Source of the DNA: a virus
IMG/VR virus record: IMGVR_UViG_3300020000_000011
Span: 1 to 64,000 of that record
Length of the DNA: 64,000 nucleotides
Reading direction: 5' to 3' (one strand)
Shown here in pieces: positions 7,545 to 15,400 of the stretch. The notes beneath the pieces were generated by a model. That model was not told the DNA's origin, did no database searches, and worked only from the letters and a program-made list of their open reading frames with translations. Within the stretch, counting starts at the first letter, position 1, and each line of letters begins with the position of its first letter. The translations under genes were made by a program, and so were the position numbers.

Positions 7545-7798
7545 CCCCGTACGACCGCTGGCTGACCCGCGAACCCGAGGGCTACGACCGTTTCGACGAG
7601 TACGACCCGCCTTGCCCGAAGTGCGGGCACCTCTGCACCGACCACGAACCGATGCAAGTCGTCGATCTCGACGGCAACGACTACGAGACGCTGCGCTGCC
7701 CCGAGGGCGACCCCGAGTCGCTGGCCGATGACCGGGCACGGATCGAGTGGAACCGCAAGCACGGGATCTCCCGGCGCGAGTCTGCTGCCGGGTTGTGA
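7541..7798 (+). CDS. zinc-ribbon-like small protein
   Basis: 85 residues with CPKCGHLCTDH at residues ~24-34 and a later LRCPEGD, a plausible four-ligand zinc ribbon. The rest is acidic. It ends just before the promoter at 7793-7820, which overlaps its last codons. Confidence 0.65.
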   Translation: MTPYDRWLTREPEGYDRFDEYDPPCPKCGHLCTDHEPMQVVDLDGNDYETLRCPEGDPESLADDRARIEWNRKHGISRRESAAGL

Positions 7799-7842
7799 AC
7801 CACAGATACCCCGCTATACTGATCTCAGACCCAGACAGAAAG
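7793..7842 (+). promoter_or_regulatory. promoter TTGTGA-N16-TATACT plus conserved CAGAC leader
   Basis: TTGTGA (7793-7798) and TATACT (7815-7820) are 16 bp apart. The 5' leader holds CAGACCCAGACAGAAAG (7826-7842), repeated nearly base for base before 43407, 44420 and 45074. The leader may combine a start-site motif with the GAAAG ribosome-binding region. Confidence 0.7.
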
Positions 7843-7851
7843 AACCTGACC

Positions 7852-8136
7852 ATGCCCCGCAACGACCACCCCTCCAACTGGCCCGCCAACCGGGCCTCCC
7901 TCGCCCTCGACTACCACGACCGGCTGCTGCTGGCCTACGCCCAGTGCCAACTCACCCAGGTCCGCCGCGACGGGTTCTTCTCCAACGACGACGTCCTCGA
8001 CGCCGCCGAAGCCTGGACGACCACCGACATGGCCGCATGGGCCGACGACGCGACCGACTCCAGCGACTACGTCAACCTTGTCGAAGAACTGAACGCAGCG
8101 ATCTGGCCCGACGAGTACACGGAGCCGGGACGATGA
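7852..8136 (+). CDS. hypothetical protein
   Basis: 94 residues, acidic C-terminal half; YHDRLLLAYAQCQLTQVRRDG is a clear amphipathic helix. It heads a coupled operon (7852-9083) driven by a consensus promoter with a 31-nt leader. No function is recognised. Confidence 0.65.
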   Translation: MPRNDHPSNWPANRASLALDYHDRLLLAYAQCQLTQVRRDGFFSNDDVLDAAEAWTTTDMAAWADDATDSSDYVNLVEELNAAIWPDEYTEPGR

Positions 8137-8519
8137 CCCCGGTCTGCGAACACGCCTGGAAGGACGCCAACGGCTACACCCACCGCTGCGACCGCCGCCC
8201 CCACGACGTCGACAGTCTCCACGTCGAGAACTCCCACGAGATCGGTCGCACCGACTGCGAGATCGGCCCGTACGGCGAAGCCGACTGCCTGTCCCTCGGC
8301 TACCACACCCGCGGCCCCCTGTGCACCCTGTGGAACGGTGGCGCGTTCAAACGCTACGTCGACTCCGGGTTCCCCCAAGGCACCTGCCGGTTCTGTGACG
8401 CCGACATCGTGTTCGACGGCAAGGACTGGATCGCGTACCGTTCCGACTCGTCGGCGTGCAACGAGGGCGACTCGACGATGCACCCCGATTCCTGCGAACT
8501 GGAGCACCTGCCGTCATGA
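8133..8519 (+). CDS. Cys/His-rich zinc-binding-like protein
   Basis: 128 residues with regularly spaced Cys and His: CEHAW, HRCDRRPHD, CRFCDAD and two further Cys near the end. The paired CEHAW...HRC and CRFC sites suggest two zinc modules. ATGA-coupled to both neighbours. Its role is unknown; such proteins are frequent in actinophage small-gene arrays. Confidence 0.65.
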   Translation: MTPVCEHAWKDANGYTHRCDRRPHDVDSLHVENSHEIGRTDCEIGPYGEADCLSLGYHTRGPLCTLWNGGAFKRYVDSGFPQGTCRFCDADIVFDGKDWIAYRSDSSACNEGDSTMHPDSCELEHLPS

Positions 8520-8683
8520 TGCGCGTCGACGAACTCATCGAACTACTCCAACAGCAAGACCCGAAGGCCCCGGTGATGTACTGGCAAGACGGCGACCTGA
8601 TGGACATCCTCGTTGTCGAGCGCGTCAACCCCGACCAGGCCCGCTTCGAACGCCTCCACAAGCACACGGTGACGATCTCATGA
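8516..8683 (+). CDS. very small hypothetical protein (55 aa)
   Basis: It starts at tandem Met codons overlapping the previous stop. An acidic helix (RVDELIELLQQQD) is followed by two strands (APVMYWQDGDLMDILVVERV), a compact beta-hairpin fold. No function is recognised. Confidence 0.6.
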   Translation: MMRVDELIELLQQQDPKAPVMYWQDGDLMDILVVERVNPDQARFERLHKHTVTIS

Positions 8684-8829
8684 AGCGGTCGTCCGGCAAG
8701 GTGTCCATCACCGTCGACGTCAAACCCGGCTTCATCGGCTGGTGGGATGCACTGACCCCTGATCAACGCAACTCGATCCGCGACCGCATCGACTCGATCG
8801 CCGACGACCTGAACGAATGGACGCCATGA
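8680..8829 (+). CDS. very small hypothetical protein (49 aa)
   Basis: Coupled by ATGA on both sides. A beta strand (KVSITVDVKPG) precedes a helix with DQRNSIRDRIDSIADDLN. It is too short for the usual gene finders, but the overlaps and codon use match its neighbours. Confidence 0.55.
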   Translation: MKRSSGKVSITVDVKPGFIGWWDALTPDQRNSIRDRIDSIADDLNEWTP

Positions 8830-9083
8830 GCGCCGACGACATGAACCCGTCCCTCGCCCAGATCCTGCGAGACACGTCACCACAGATGTTCCTCAATGGC
8901 CGCGCTGCGCTGATGCGCTACCACGACTCGCCGACCGGTTGGATCGTTGTCCACCCCGGCTCACCGTGGCCGTCGTGCCCGAACCCGCTCTGCCTGGAAC
9001 AGCGTCCCCACGAGCATTACGCCGAACCGGATCCTCGTGGCGAGCAGTACGGCTCGGTCATCGGCACCCGCCTACTCGGATGA
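8826..9083 (+). CDS. small Cys-containing hypothetical protein
   Basis: 85 residues; the ATG at 8826 forms the ATGA overlap, whereas a Met codon at 8817 would overlap more. WPSCPNPLCLEQRPHEH contains two Cys and two His, a possible zinc site. It is the last gene of the 7852 operon. Confidence 0.6.
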   Translation: MSADDMNPSLAQILRDTSPQMFLNGRAALMRYHDSPTGWIVVHPGSPWPSCPNPLCLEQRPHEHYAEPDPRGEQYGSVIGTRLLG

Positions 9084-9093
9084 ACCACTAAGG

Positions 9094-9121
9094 TTGCGAA
9101 ACCTGTACAGTCCGATATACT
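9094..9121 (+). promoter_or_regulatory. promoter TTGCGA-N16-TATACT, leaderless for 9128
   Basis: TTGCGA (9094-9099), 16-bp spacer, TATACT (9116-9121), then six bases (TACCCC) and the ATG. This is the clearest consensus copy and predicts a leaderless mRNA. Confidence 0.75.
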
Positions 9122-9127
9122 TACCCC

Positions 9128-9352
9128 ATGACCAAGACACAGACACCCACCATCACCTACCACGGCCCCGACCGCGAACGCCCCACCCAGTTCAAAGTCA
9201 TCGTCCGCATCGGATCCGTCGCCGTCCATCACGCCCGGCTCACCGCAGCCGAGTACGAAGCCCTCCTGGCCAGCCCATCGTTCACCCGCCCCGGCACCGC
9301 ACCCGCTCTCGCCGCCGGTGCTGCTCTCGCCGCTGAGGTCCTGGCGTCATGA
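9128..9352 (+). CDS. small hypothetical protein
   Basis: 74 residues; it begins TKTQTPTIT, sharing the MT-x-TQTP start with the genes at 6802 and 53889. Beta strands (FKVIVRIGSVAVHHARL) precede an Ala-rich C-terminal helix. It heads the operon 9128-11736. No family is recognised. Confidence 0.65.
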   Translation: MTKTQTPTITYHGPDRERPTQFKVIVRIGSVAVHHARLTAAEYEALLASPSFTRPGTAPALAAGAALAAEVLAS

Positions 9353-9495
9353 GCAAGTGGGGCCAACGAGAACCCGGCTGCCGCTGCGACTACAACTTCA
9401 CGTGCCGCGCCTGCCTCACCGCCGCCGCCCACCGGATCATCCGGTTCGGCGCACTCCAAACCACAGACCCAGACAAGAAAGCGAACCCATCATGA
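9349..9495 (+). CDS. very small Cys-rich protein (48 aa)
   Basis: ATGA-coupled on both sides. GCRCDYNFTCRACLTAA contains four Cys in a C-x-C...C-x2-C pattern suited to one zinc. Its last codons lie in a CAGACCCAGAC stretch resembling the conserved leader, so the next gene may have its own control element inside this one. Confidence 0.55.
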   Translation: MSKWGQREPGCRCDYNFTCRACLTAAAHRIIRFGALQTTDPDKKANPS

Positions 9496-9857
9496 GCACC
9501 ACCGAACAACGCATCGAAGTCCTCCGAGCCATCGACGACTTCTGCGAGATGGCCACCAACCATCCCGGCACACCCCGCCACGAATGGGGCGTCTACGGCT
9601 TCCGAGCCGACACCCCCGGCCTGAAGTTCACCCGCATCATCCAAACCATCACCCGCGACGGTGTCGCCAAGGACGAGAGCGTCCACTGCTTCGTCGACAA
9701 CATGACCGGCGACCTGTTGAAGGCCGAAGGCTGGAAGAAACCAGCACCGAAGGCCCGCTACAACCTGCTCACCGAATGGGACATCATCGTCGCCAACTTC
9801 GGCTGGGCCAGCGGCTACCTGTACGCCGACTACAAGCGCAAGCCGGTGGCGTCATGA
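9492..9857 (+). CDS. hypothetical protein
   Basis: 121 residues, alpha/beta; EQRIEVLRAIDDFCEMA is an N-terminal helix, and the middle has TRIIQTITRDGVAKD strands. It is preceded by a CAGACAAGAAAG sequence like the conserved leader. Its function is unknown. Confidence 0.6.
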   Translation: MSTTEQRIEVLRAIDDFCEMATNHPGTPRHEWGVYGFRADTPGLKFTRIIQTITRDGVAKDESVHCFVDNMTGDLLKAEGWKKPAPKARYNLLTEWDIIVANFGWASGYLYADYKRKPVAS

Positions 9858-10024
9858 TCGGCGAGATCTTCACCTGGCTGTACATCGGCATCGGCGTCCT
9901 CTACGCGTTCGCCACGTCCTACAAGGTCACCCGGATGTTCACCTTCCGGTGGCACCTGATGAAGAACACGTTGCTGTGGCCAGTCATCATGTTCATGGAC
10001 TTGCGCCGAGGTCGACCGTCATGA
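9854..10024 (+). CDS. small membrane protein (56 aa)
   Basis: One clear N-terminal membrane segment (IFTWLYIGIGVLYAFATSY) followed by a basic segment and a second hydrophobic patch (LLWPVIMFMDL). ATGA-coupled on both sides. It may modify the host envelope or anchor a partner; no family is known. Confidence 0.6.
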   Translation: MIGEIFTWLYIGIGVLYAFATSYKVTRMFTFRWHLMKNTLLWPVIMFMDLRRGRPS

Positions 10025-10230
10025 AGACCTACAAGCCCGTGCAGGGCGACGTCGTCAAGTTCCCCAACGGCATCGAGATCAACTACGACGAGGTGACCCG
10101 CTCCCTCGTCGTGCTCCACCCCGACCCGGCCGTGACACTCACGATGCGACCCGAGATGGCAGCGAACGACCCCGACAACCACCTGCGAATGTCGGACGGC
10201 ACCCTCTGGCTGATCGGCACCGTCACATGA
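10021..10230 (+). CDS. small hypothetical protein
   Basis: 69 residues with mostly beta sequence (VVKFPNGIEINYDEV, RSLVVLHPDPAVTLTM), suggesting a small barrel. ATGA coupling on both sides. No function is recognised. Confidence 0.6.
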   Translation: MKTYKPVQGDVVKFPNGIEINYDEVTRSLVVLHPDPAVTLTMRPEMAANDPDNHLRMSDGTLWLIGTVT

Positions 10231-10385
10231 AGATCCTGTGCCCGAGCCACGTGTGGTGCGACGTCCACTGCACCATCCACGAAGCCAAGACGAACCCGTA
10301 CGGGTACGACGAACCGGACTGCAACCGCAGCCAATGGCGCAAGGTGTTCGTCGAATCCACCGACCCGAAGGAAACGTTCACATGA
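10227..10385 (+). CDS. very small Cys/His-rich protein (52 aa)
   Basis: LCPSHVWCDVHCTIHEAK packs three Cys and three His into 18 residues, followed by PDCNRSQW, a strong candidate zinc site. The overlapping ATGA junctions support translation. Confidence 0.55.
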   Translation: MKILCPSHVWCDVHCTIHEAKTNPYGYDEPDCNRSQWRKVFVESTDPKETFT

Positions 10386-10729
10386 GCGACAACCACGACC
10401 ACCCCGAACGTCCGGCGCCGACGATCACTGTCCGCCCGGTCACGTTCTACGTCACCGGCCTCCCCGAAGACGACGAGAACTGCTACTCGTGGATGATCAC
10501 GATCGAGTGGCGCGGTCCCGGCGATCTGTGGGCCGTGATGCGCCTCGGCCGCTGCCTCGCCCACGACGGATCCTGGGACCTGGAACCGTCCCCGTCGAAC
10601 CGCGAAGACGAGTGGAAAGCCTCGCACCGGTTCACGTGGGACACCGCCGTGACCCTCGCCGTCGAAGAACTCCCGAAACTCGTCATCAACGGCCTGTGTG
10701 TCCGTGACGGCAAGCTGGTGAAGCCATGA
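10382..10729 (+). CDS. hypothetical protein
   Basis: 115 residues; a disordered acidic start (SDNHDHPERPAP) leads to beta strands with TFYVTGLPEDDENCYSWM and a C-terminal helix. It is ATGA-coupled in the 9128 operon. Its function is unknown. Confidence 0.6.
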   Translation: MSDNHDHPERPAPTITVRPVTFYVTGLPEDDENCYSWMITIEWRGPGDLWAVMRLGRCLAHDGSWDLEPSPSNREDEWKASHRFTWDTAVTLAVEELPKLVINGLCVRDGKLVKP

Positions 10730-10977
10730 TCGGTACCAGCATCGGTCCGGTGTTCGTCGCCGGGCGCCCCGTACGCGGCTTCGGTGGCTTCATTGTCGGC
10801 ATGCTCCAGTTCGCACTGTGGATCATCGTCGCCTGCGTCACCGTCATCTACTACGCCATCAAGTACACGGCCCTCGCCATCATCTGGATCCACGGCCGGG
10901 TCGTCCTGCGCCGACACCGCCGTGCCCTCGCTACCCCGCCCACCGGCCCCGCCACGATCGGAATCCCGACACCATGA
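10726..10977 (+). CDS. small membrane protein
   Basis: 83 residues with one long hydrophobic stretch (~24-55, including LWIIVACVTVIYYAIKY and LAIIWI), probably two tightly spaced spans, and a basic RRHRR segment after it. Positive-inside reasoning puts the C-terminus in the cytoplasm. No homologous family is recognised. Confidence 0.6.
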   Translation: MIGTSIGPVFVAGRPVRGFGGFIVGMLQFALWIIVACVTVIYYAIKYTALAIIWIHGRVVLRRHRRALATPPTGPATIGIPTP

Positions 10978-11141
10978 CAAGGAAGCACACCGTGACCTTC
11001 ACCACCCAAGAGATCGTCAACGCCCTCGTCGAGAAGTACCCCGGCGAGTTCTCCGACCAGGAGATCAAAGGCATCCCGACGCTGTACTCCCACATCGACG
11101 GCACCTGGGAAGTCCGCTACGAATCGGCGATCCCCCAATGA
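10974..11141 (+). CDS. very small hypothetical protein (55 aa)
   Basis: A beta strand (KHTVTFTTQEIVNALV) followed by FSDQEIKGIPTLYSHIDG and a last strand (WEVRYESA). It looks like a compact soluble domain. It is ATGA-coupled on both sides. Confidence 0.6.
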   Translation: MTRKHTVTFTTQEIVNALVEKYPGEFSDQEIKGIPTLYSHIDGTWEVRYESAIPQ

Positions 11142-11389
11142 CCACATCGAAGCAGTGGTTCAACGCCGCCAACGTGCTGCGCGAACACGCCGTCAAACTG
11201 GAAGACATCGCCGTACGCGAGCAGGAGATCGAACGCGCCGCCAAGGCCGAAGAGGACGAGGACGCCCCGAAGATCGTCGCTGCGATCCGCCGGGCACTCA
11301 CCGAGTTGGAAGAGGCGTACGCCCGCCACGAACACGGCGGTGTCGCCCAAGACCAGTGCATCCGCAAGATCAAGGACGCCCTCGGATGA
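11138..11389 (+). CDS. helical hypothetical protein
   Basis: 83 residues, nearly all helical with heptad-like spacing (LREHAVKLEDIAVREQEI), so probably a coiled coil. It ends with a basic IRKIKDAL. Coupled by ATGA. Its function is unknown. Confidence 0.6.
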   Translation: MTTSKQWFNAANVLREHAVKLEDIAVREQEIERAAKAEEDEDAPKIVAAIRRALTELEEAYARHEHGGVAQDQCIRKIKDALG

Positions 11390-11736
11390 GGATCACCGAC
11401 GAGATGATCGACGAGGTTGTCGCCCGCTCGATCCGAGCGCAAGGCGGCTGCTGCGGTGGCCCCGAATGGCGCGGCCGATACTGCGACTACCACCGTGGCT
11501 ACGAAGACGGCCTCGACGTCGCCCGCACCATGTGGCTCGGCGAACCCGACGACCCTCGTGCGATCATCGTCACCGACGACGCCCACGAACGCCAGGAACG
11601 ACTCCGCCGCCTCGCACGCGCCGGTGTCCCAACGGACGAGGACACGACACCGGACCGGCATATTCCACCGTCGCAACGCGACCTGTCGACCCACCCGGCG
11701 GGCTGCACCTGCATGGGATGCTTCTACGCCGACTGA
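11386..11736 (+). CDS. Cys-containing hypothetical protein
   Basis: 116 residues. It has a GGCCGG...YCDYHRGYEDG segment and a C-terminal CTCMGCFY motif, giving six Cys in total and probably one or two metal sites. The centre is an acidic/basic helix. It is the last gene of the operon that began at 9128. Confidence 0.6.
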   Translation: MRITDEMIDEVVARSIRAQGGCCGGPEWRGRYCDYHRGYEDGLDVARTMWLGEPDDPRAIIVTDDAHERQERLRRLARAGVPTDEDTTPDRHIPPSQRDLSTHPAGCTCMGCFYAD

Positions 11737-11747
11737 CTTATATCGCG

Positions 11748-11777
11748 TTGTGTGAACCTCCGAGGTTCGGGCATACT
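11748..11777 (+). promoter_or_regulatory. promoter TTGTGT-N18-CATACT, leaderless for 11784
   Basis: A weaker family member: the spacer is 18 bp and the -10 is CATACT (11772-11777). CGCGTC and then the ATG follow, keeping the 6-nt leaderless spacing. Confidence 0.5.
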
Positions 11778-11783
11778 CGCGTC

Positions 11784-12017
11784 ATGAGATCCCGCGAAGG
11801 AACCGGACGGCACCGCCAGCCCGAGTTCCGCATCGACTGCCCGCACTGTGGACTGTCGTGCCTCGCACGCCGCCAGGGCCGCAACCGCGTCCAGCACATC
11901 CGCGCTCACCTCGACAACGACGGCAACGTGTGCCCGCCGCTCACCCCGACCGACACCAAGGTCCTCGCCTCGACCGGCACCGACCCGCGGTTCGGCAACC
12001 AGCTTGCGTTGTTCTGA
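11784..12017 (+). CDS. zinc-finger-like small protein
   Basis: 77 residues with CPHCGLSCLARRQGR followed by HIRAH at residues ~20-45, i.e. a C-x2-C and a His pair 16-20 residues later, close to a C2H2-type finger. It is basic overall, so DNA or RNA binding is plausible. The start is set by the leaderless promoter. Confidence 0.65.
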   Translation: MRSREGTGRHRQPEFRIDCPHCGLSCLARRQGRNRVQHIRAHLDNDGNVCPPLTPTDTKVLASTGTDPRFGNQLALF

Positions 12018-12319
12018 TGAAGAACTCTGCCACCTGGATCGCACGCGCCCGCCTCGCCGAAACCGCCCCCGAGTTGGTCGCCGCGCTCGTGAAGCTGGGA
12101 GACGAGTACGGTCCGACCGGTGTCGCCGACGTCGCCCAACTGATCGTCGACGGCTGGACCACACCGAACGAGATCGTCGACACACCGCAGAACATCAACC
12201 CGGCGCCGGTCTGCCCCGGCTGTGGCGCGATCGCCGTGCTGCTCGGACCAGTCTGGGAGACACGCCACGAACTCGACTGCACGTGGATGGCCGACCCCGA
12301 CGCGGAGCCGTACGACTAA
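12017..12319 (+). CDS. zinc-ribbon-like hypothetical protein
   Basis: 100 residues joined to the previous gene by TGATG. A helical N-terminal half precedes CPGCGAIAVLLGP and RHELDC, a probable Cys3His zinc site. After the TAA stop the same frame stays open for 29 codons that would encode a membrane segment (see findings). Confidence 0.6.
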   Translation: MKNSATWIARARLAETAPELVAALVKLGDEYGPTGVADVAQLIVDGWTTPNEIVDTPQNINPAPVCPGCGAIAVLLGPVWETRHELDCTWMADPDAEPYD

Positions 12320-12418
12320 CCTGACCCGATCGACTGGTTCTGGAAAGCACTGGCCGTTGTCGTAGCCGTCATCGTTGTGATCGCCATCTACTGGGACCGT
12401 GTGGATTAGCCTCCGACC

Positions 12419-15400
12419 GTGGATGTGGCACTGCGTGACCTTGACGGCCCCCTGCTAGCCGCCAGATGGGCACGAGCGGTCCTCGCTCAGGACCCGGCAC
12501 TGGTAGCGGCCTGCGAACAGGAGGCGTCCGTACGGGGCTTCACAGCGGCAGGTCTGGTCGCGGCGACGAAGAAGAAGAAGGAACCGTCGTTCAAGGCCGA
12601 CATCAAACCGACCGGGAAGTCGTACCAGACCCTCGCCAACGAAGCGAAGGCCAACCGCGACGCCGGGAACCCCGGCGGGATGAAGCGCGGCAAGACGAAG
12701 CCGGAGAACGTCGGCAAGGGCAAGTTCCGCAAGAAGTCCGGCGCCGGTGGCGGTGGCCAGTTCACCTCCGCCGACGACCCTGAAGCGATCGCCGAGGGCG
12801 AGATCGTCGCCGGGCACAAGGAACAGCAGTCGCTGTCCGACGAGCGTGCCAAGGTCCGCGAGCGCCGATCCGGTGAGGACGAGCAGCAACGCCAGCAGCA
12901 CTACGCCGACGACCAGACCGACCGGGAAGCCGACCAGGCGAACCGTGACGCCGACGAACAGGACCGTGCCGCAGCCGACGCACGCAAAGCAACCCGTGAT
13001 GCGCGCAAGGCGATGGAGGCAGCCGAGGACCAAGACATCGACGACCGTGTCCGCGCCAACGACACGTACCAGCGGACCGCCCAAGGCCAGATCGCCCTGA
13101 TGCAACGGCAACTGTCCGAAGCCCGCCAGGTCGGCCACACCGACGACGAGAACAAACTGCTCGACCAGATCAAGGAAGCGAACACGGCGTTGGAACAGGC
13201 CCGCGCCGACCGTGCCGCGCTGGAGCAGGAACGCACATCGAAGAAGACCGACCGGGCGACGTCTCGTGTCGTCGACGCCACCACCGAAGCCGAAGCCCGC
13301 GCCAAGGCGGCAGCGGACAAACGGGCACGCGACAACGCCAAGCGGACCCGTGACGAGACGAAGCGATCCACCCGTGAGTCGGAGCGCCGGGCGATTCGTG
13401 AAGCCCGTGCTGCCGAGGACGCGGCGCTCGCTGCGAAGTCGGCCGAGTTGCGTGACCGGATCGAAGAAGCCCGGCAACGCAAGCGTGACGCCGCCGCAGC
13501 CCGCAAGGCCGAAGCGAAAGCGAAGAAGGAAGCCAAGGCAGCAGCCAGGGGCCGGAAGGCGTCGGGCATGGTCGCCGCGTTCGGCCGGTTCAGTGAGGAT
13601 CTCCACCCTCGTGGCAAGGACGGCAAGTGGATCGAACTCCACGGCCTCGTCGACGTGTTCGGCCTGTCCGGGTTCCAACACGGCCAGCGGGGCAACAAGC
13701 ACGTCCAGGGCGAAGTGACCGAGATCATCCCCAACCCGAAGGACCCGGGCAACCCGGTCGTCCGCGTGAAGATGACCGACCCGCGCTGGTCGCCGGACAA
13801 GTTCGGTCCGACCGTCGACGTTGACCGTCACCAGATCCAGGCCCGTGTGAAGCCGAAGGCGACACTGACACCGACCGCACCGAAGACCGGGACACCGACC
13901 GCTGTCCCGGCGGTGAAGCCCTCGATCGCCCCGGCGAAACCTGGCGTCACAGTTATACCACCGCGTACGCCAACGCCTGCGATGACCCCGCACCCCGACG
14001 GCCCCGGGTTCGCACCGCTCAACCCGCCATCCGAATGGGCAACGATGACCCAGCCCGAGCAGTTGGCGTGGATCACCGACCTGATGCACGCCGACTTCAC
14101 CAAGTGGCGCGAGCAGGAAACCGGATTCGACTTCACCGGCTTCGACTCCGGCATCGCGTTGAACACGGCGAACACGTACCGCGACCTCGCCAACTGGGAC
14201 CCGCAGACGGCACGCCGGATCGACAACCCGATCATGTCGACCGGCGGACTCGGCCAGGGCCTCAACTCCAACGCCATCGCCGTCGCCCACCCCGGCACCG
14301 AACATCCCGGCGGGATCGGCGAGAAGACCGGCCCGGCCTCGATGGTGTTCGGCGCCAAGTACATGTCGGGCATGAAGTTCTGGAAGCAGCAACAGGAAGC
14401 ATCCGGCGGCAAGGACATCCCGTGGTCGATGTCGTCGCAGTACGGCGACCCGATGTTGACCGTCACCCACGAGTTCTCCCACCAACGCCAGTTCCGTTTC
14501 CTCGACATGGCGATGCGCGACGCCAACAAGCCGTTCGCGACCGCAGTGCGCGACGACGGATTCGGGATGGTGCCCGACTCCAGCAACTGGGCAGAAACCC
14601 AGGCACTGCGCTACGACATCCAGAAACTGGCACCGACGAAGTACGGCAAGTCGAAGTCGTCCGAAGCGTTCGCCGAGTCGTGGACCGCGAAGATGACCGG
14701 CGACTCCAGCCCCGAGCTAGACAACGCGTTGGAGCAGTGGGACATGTACATGGGCCTCGTCGAACACCTGCCGACCGACCGGCACTGGGACGCCACCCCG
14801 TTCGACCAGTTGTCCGCCGCCGAACAGGACCAGTTCTGGAAGGACAACGGCAAGTACCTCGATCTCCCCGGGATGGCCGAGCACTACCCCGATTCAGCCG
14901 CGGCCTACTCGGCGTGGCAGGCCGGGACCGAAGCACCCGAGGCGACCACACCGTTCGGGCACGGCTACTCGACTCCGGCAGCCGACTGGACCGAAGACGC
15001 CCCGGCGGCGATGCGAACCGCACCGGTGACCGACCCCGCCCAACTCGACGACCTGTACACGCGGCTCAACGCCAACCGTGCACAGGCGCGGCGGCTGCGT
15101 CTCACCTACCCGGCCGGGATCGGCGACCCGCAAGCACAGACTCCGCGTGTCCGGCCCCCAGGCGCGCAAGCCGAACTCGACCGCCTCGACGCCGAGTACG
15201 CCGATCTCCGCTCCCAGTACCATCCGCCGGTCGACTACACCGGCCCCGTGGTTACCCCGGCCGCACCGGGCGATGTCGTCGAAGGCCCGAACGGCACCCA
15301 GTGGGAAGCGACCGCCAACGCCAACGGTGTCGAACTCACCTACGACCACCCGTCCGGCACACGCCTGTACGTCGACTCCGGCCCGAACGGCGTGAAGTGG

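Noticed and set aside
12455-14485. Long antisense open frame opposite the giant gene
   Set aside because: Its sequence is an Arg/Gly/Val/Leu-rich shadow of the GC-rich sense gene and has no domain or start-site support; the sense frame has clear domains.
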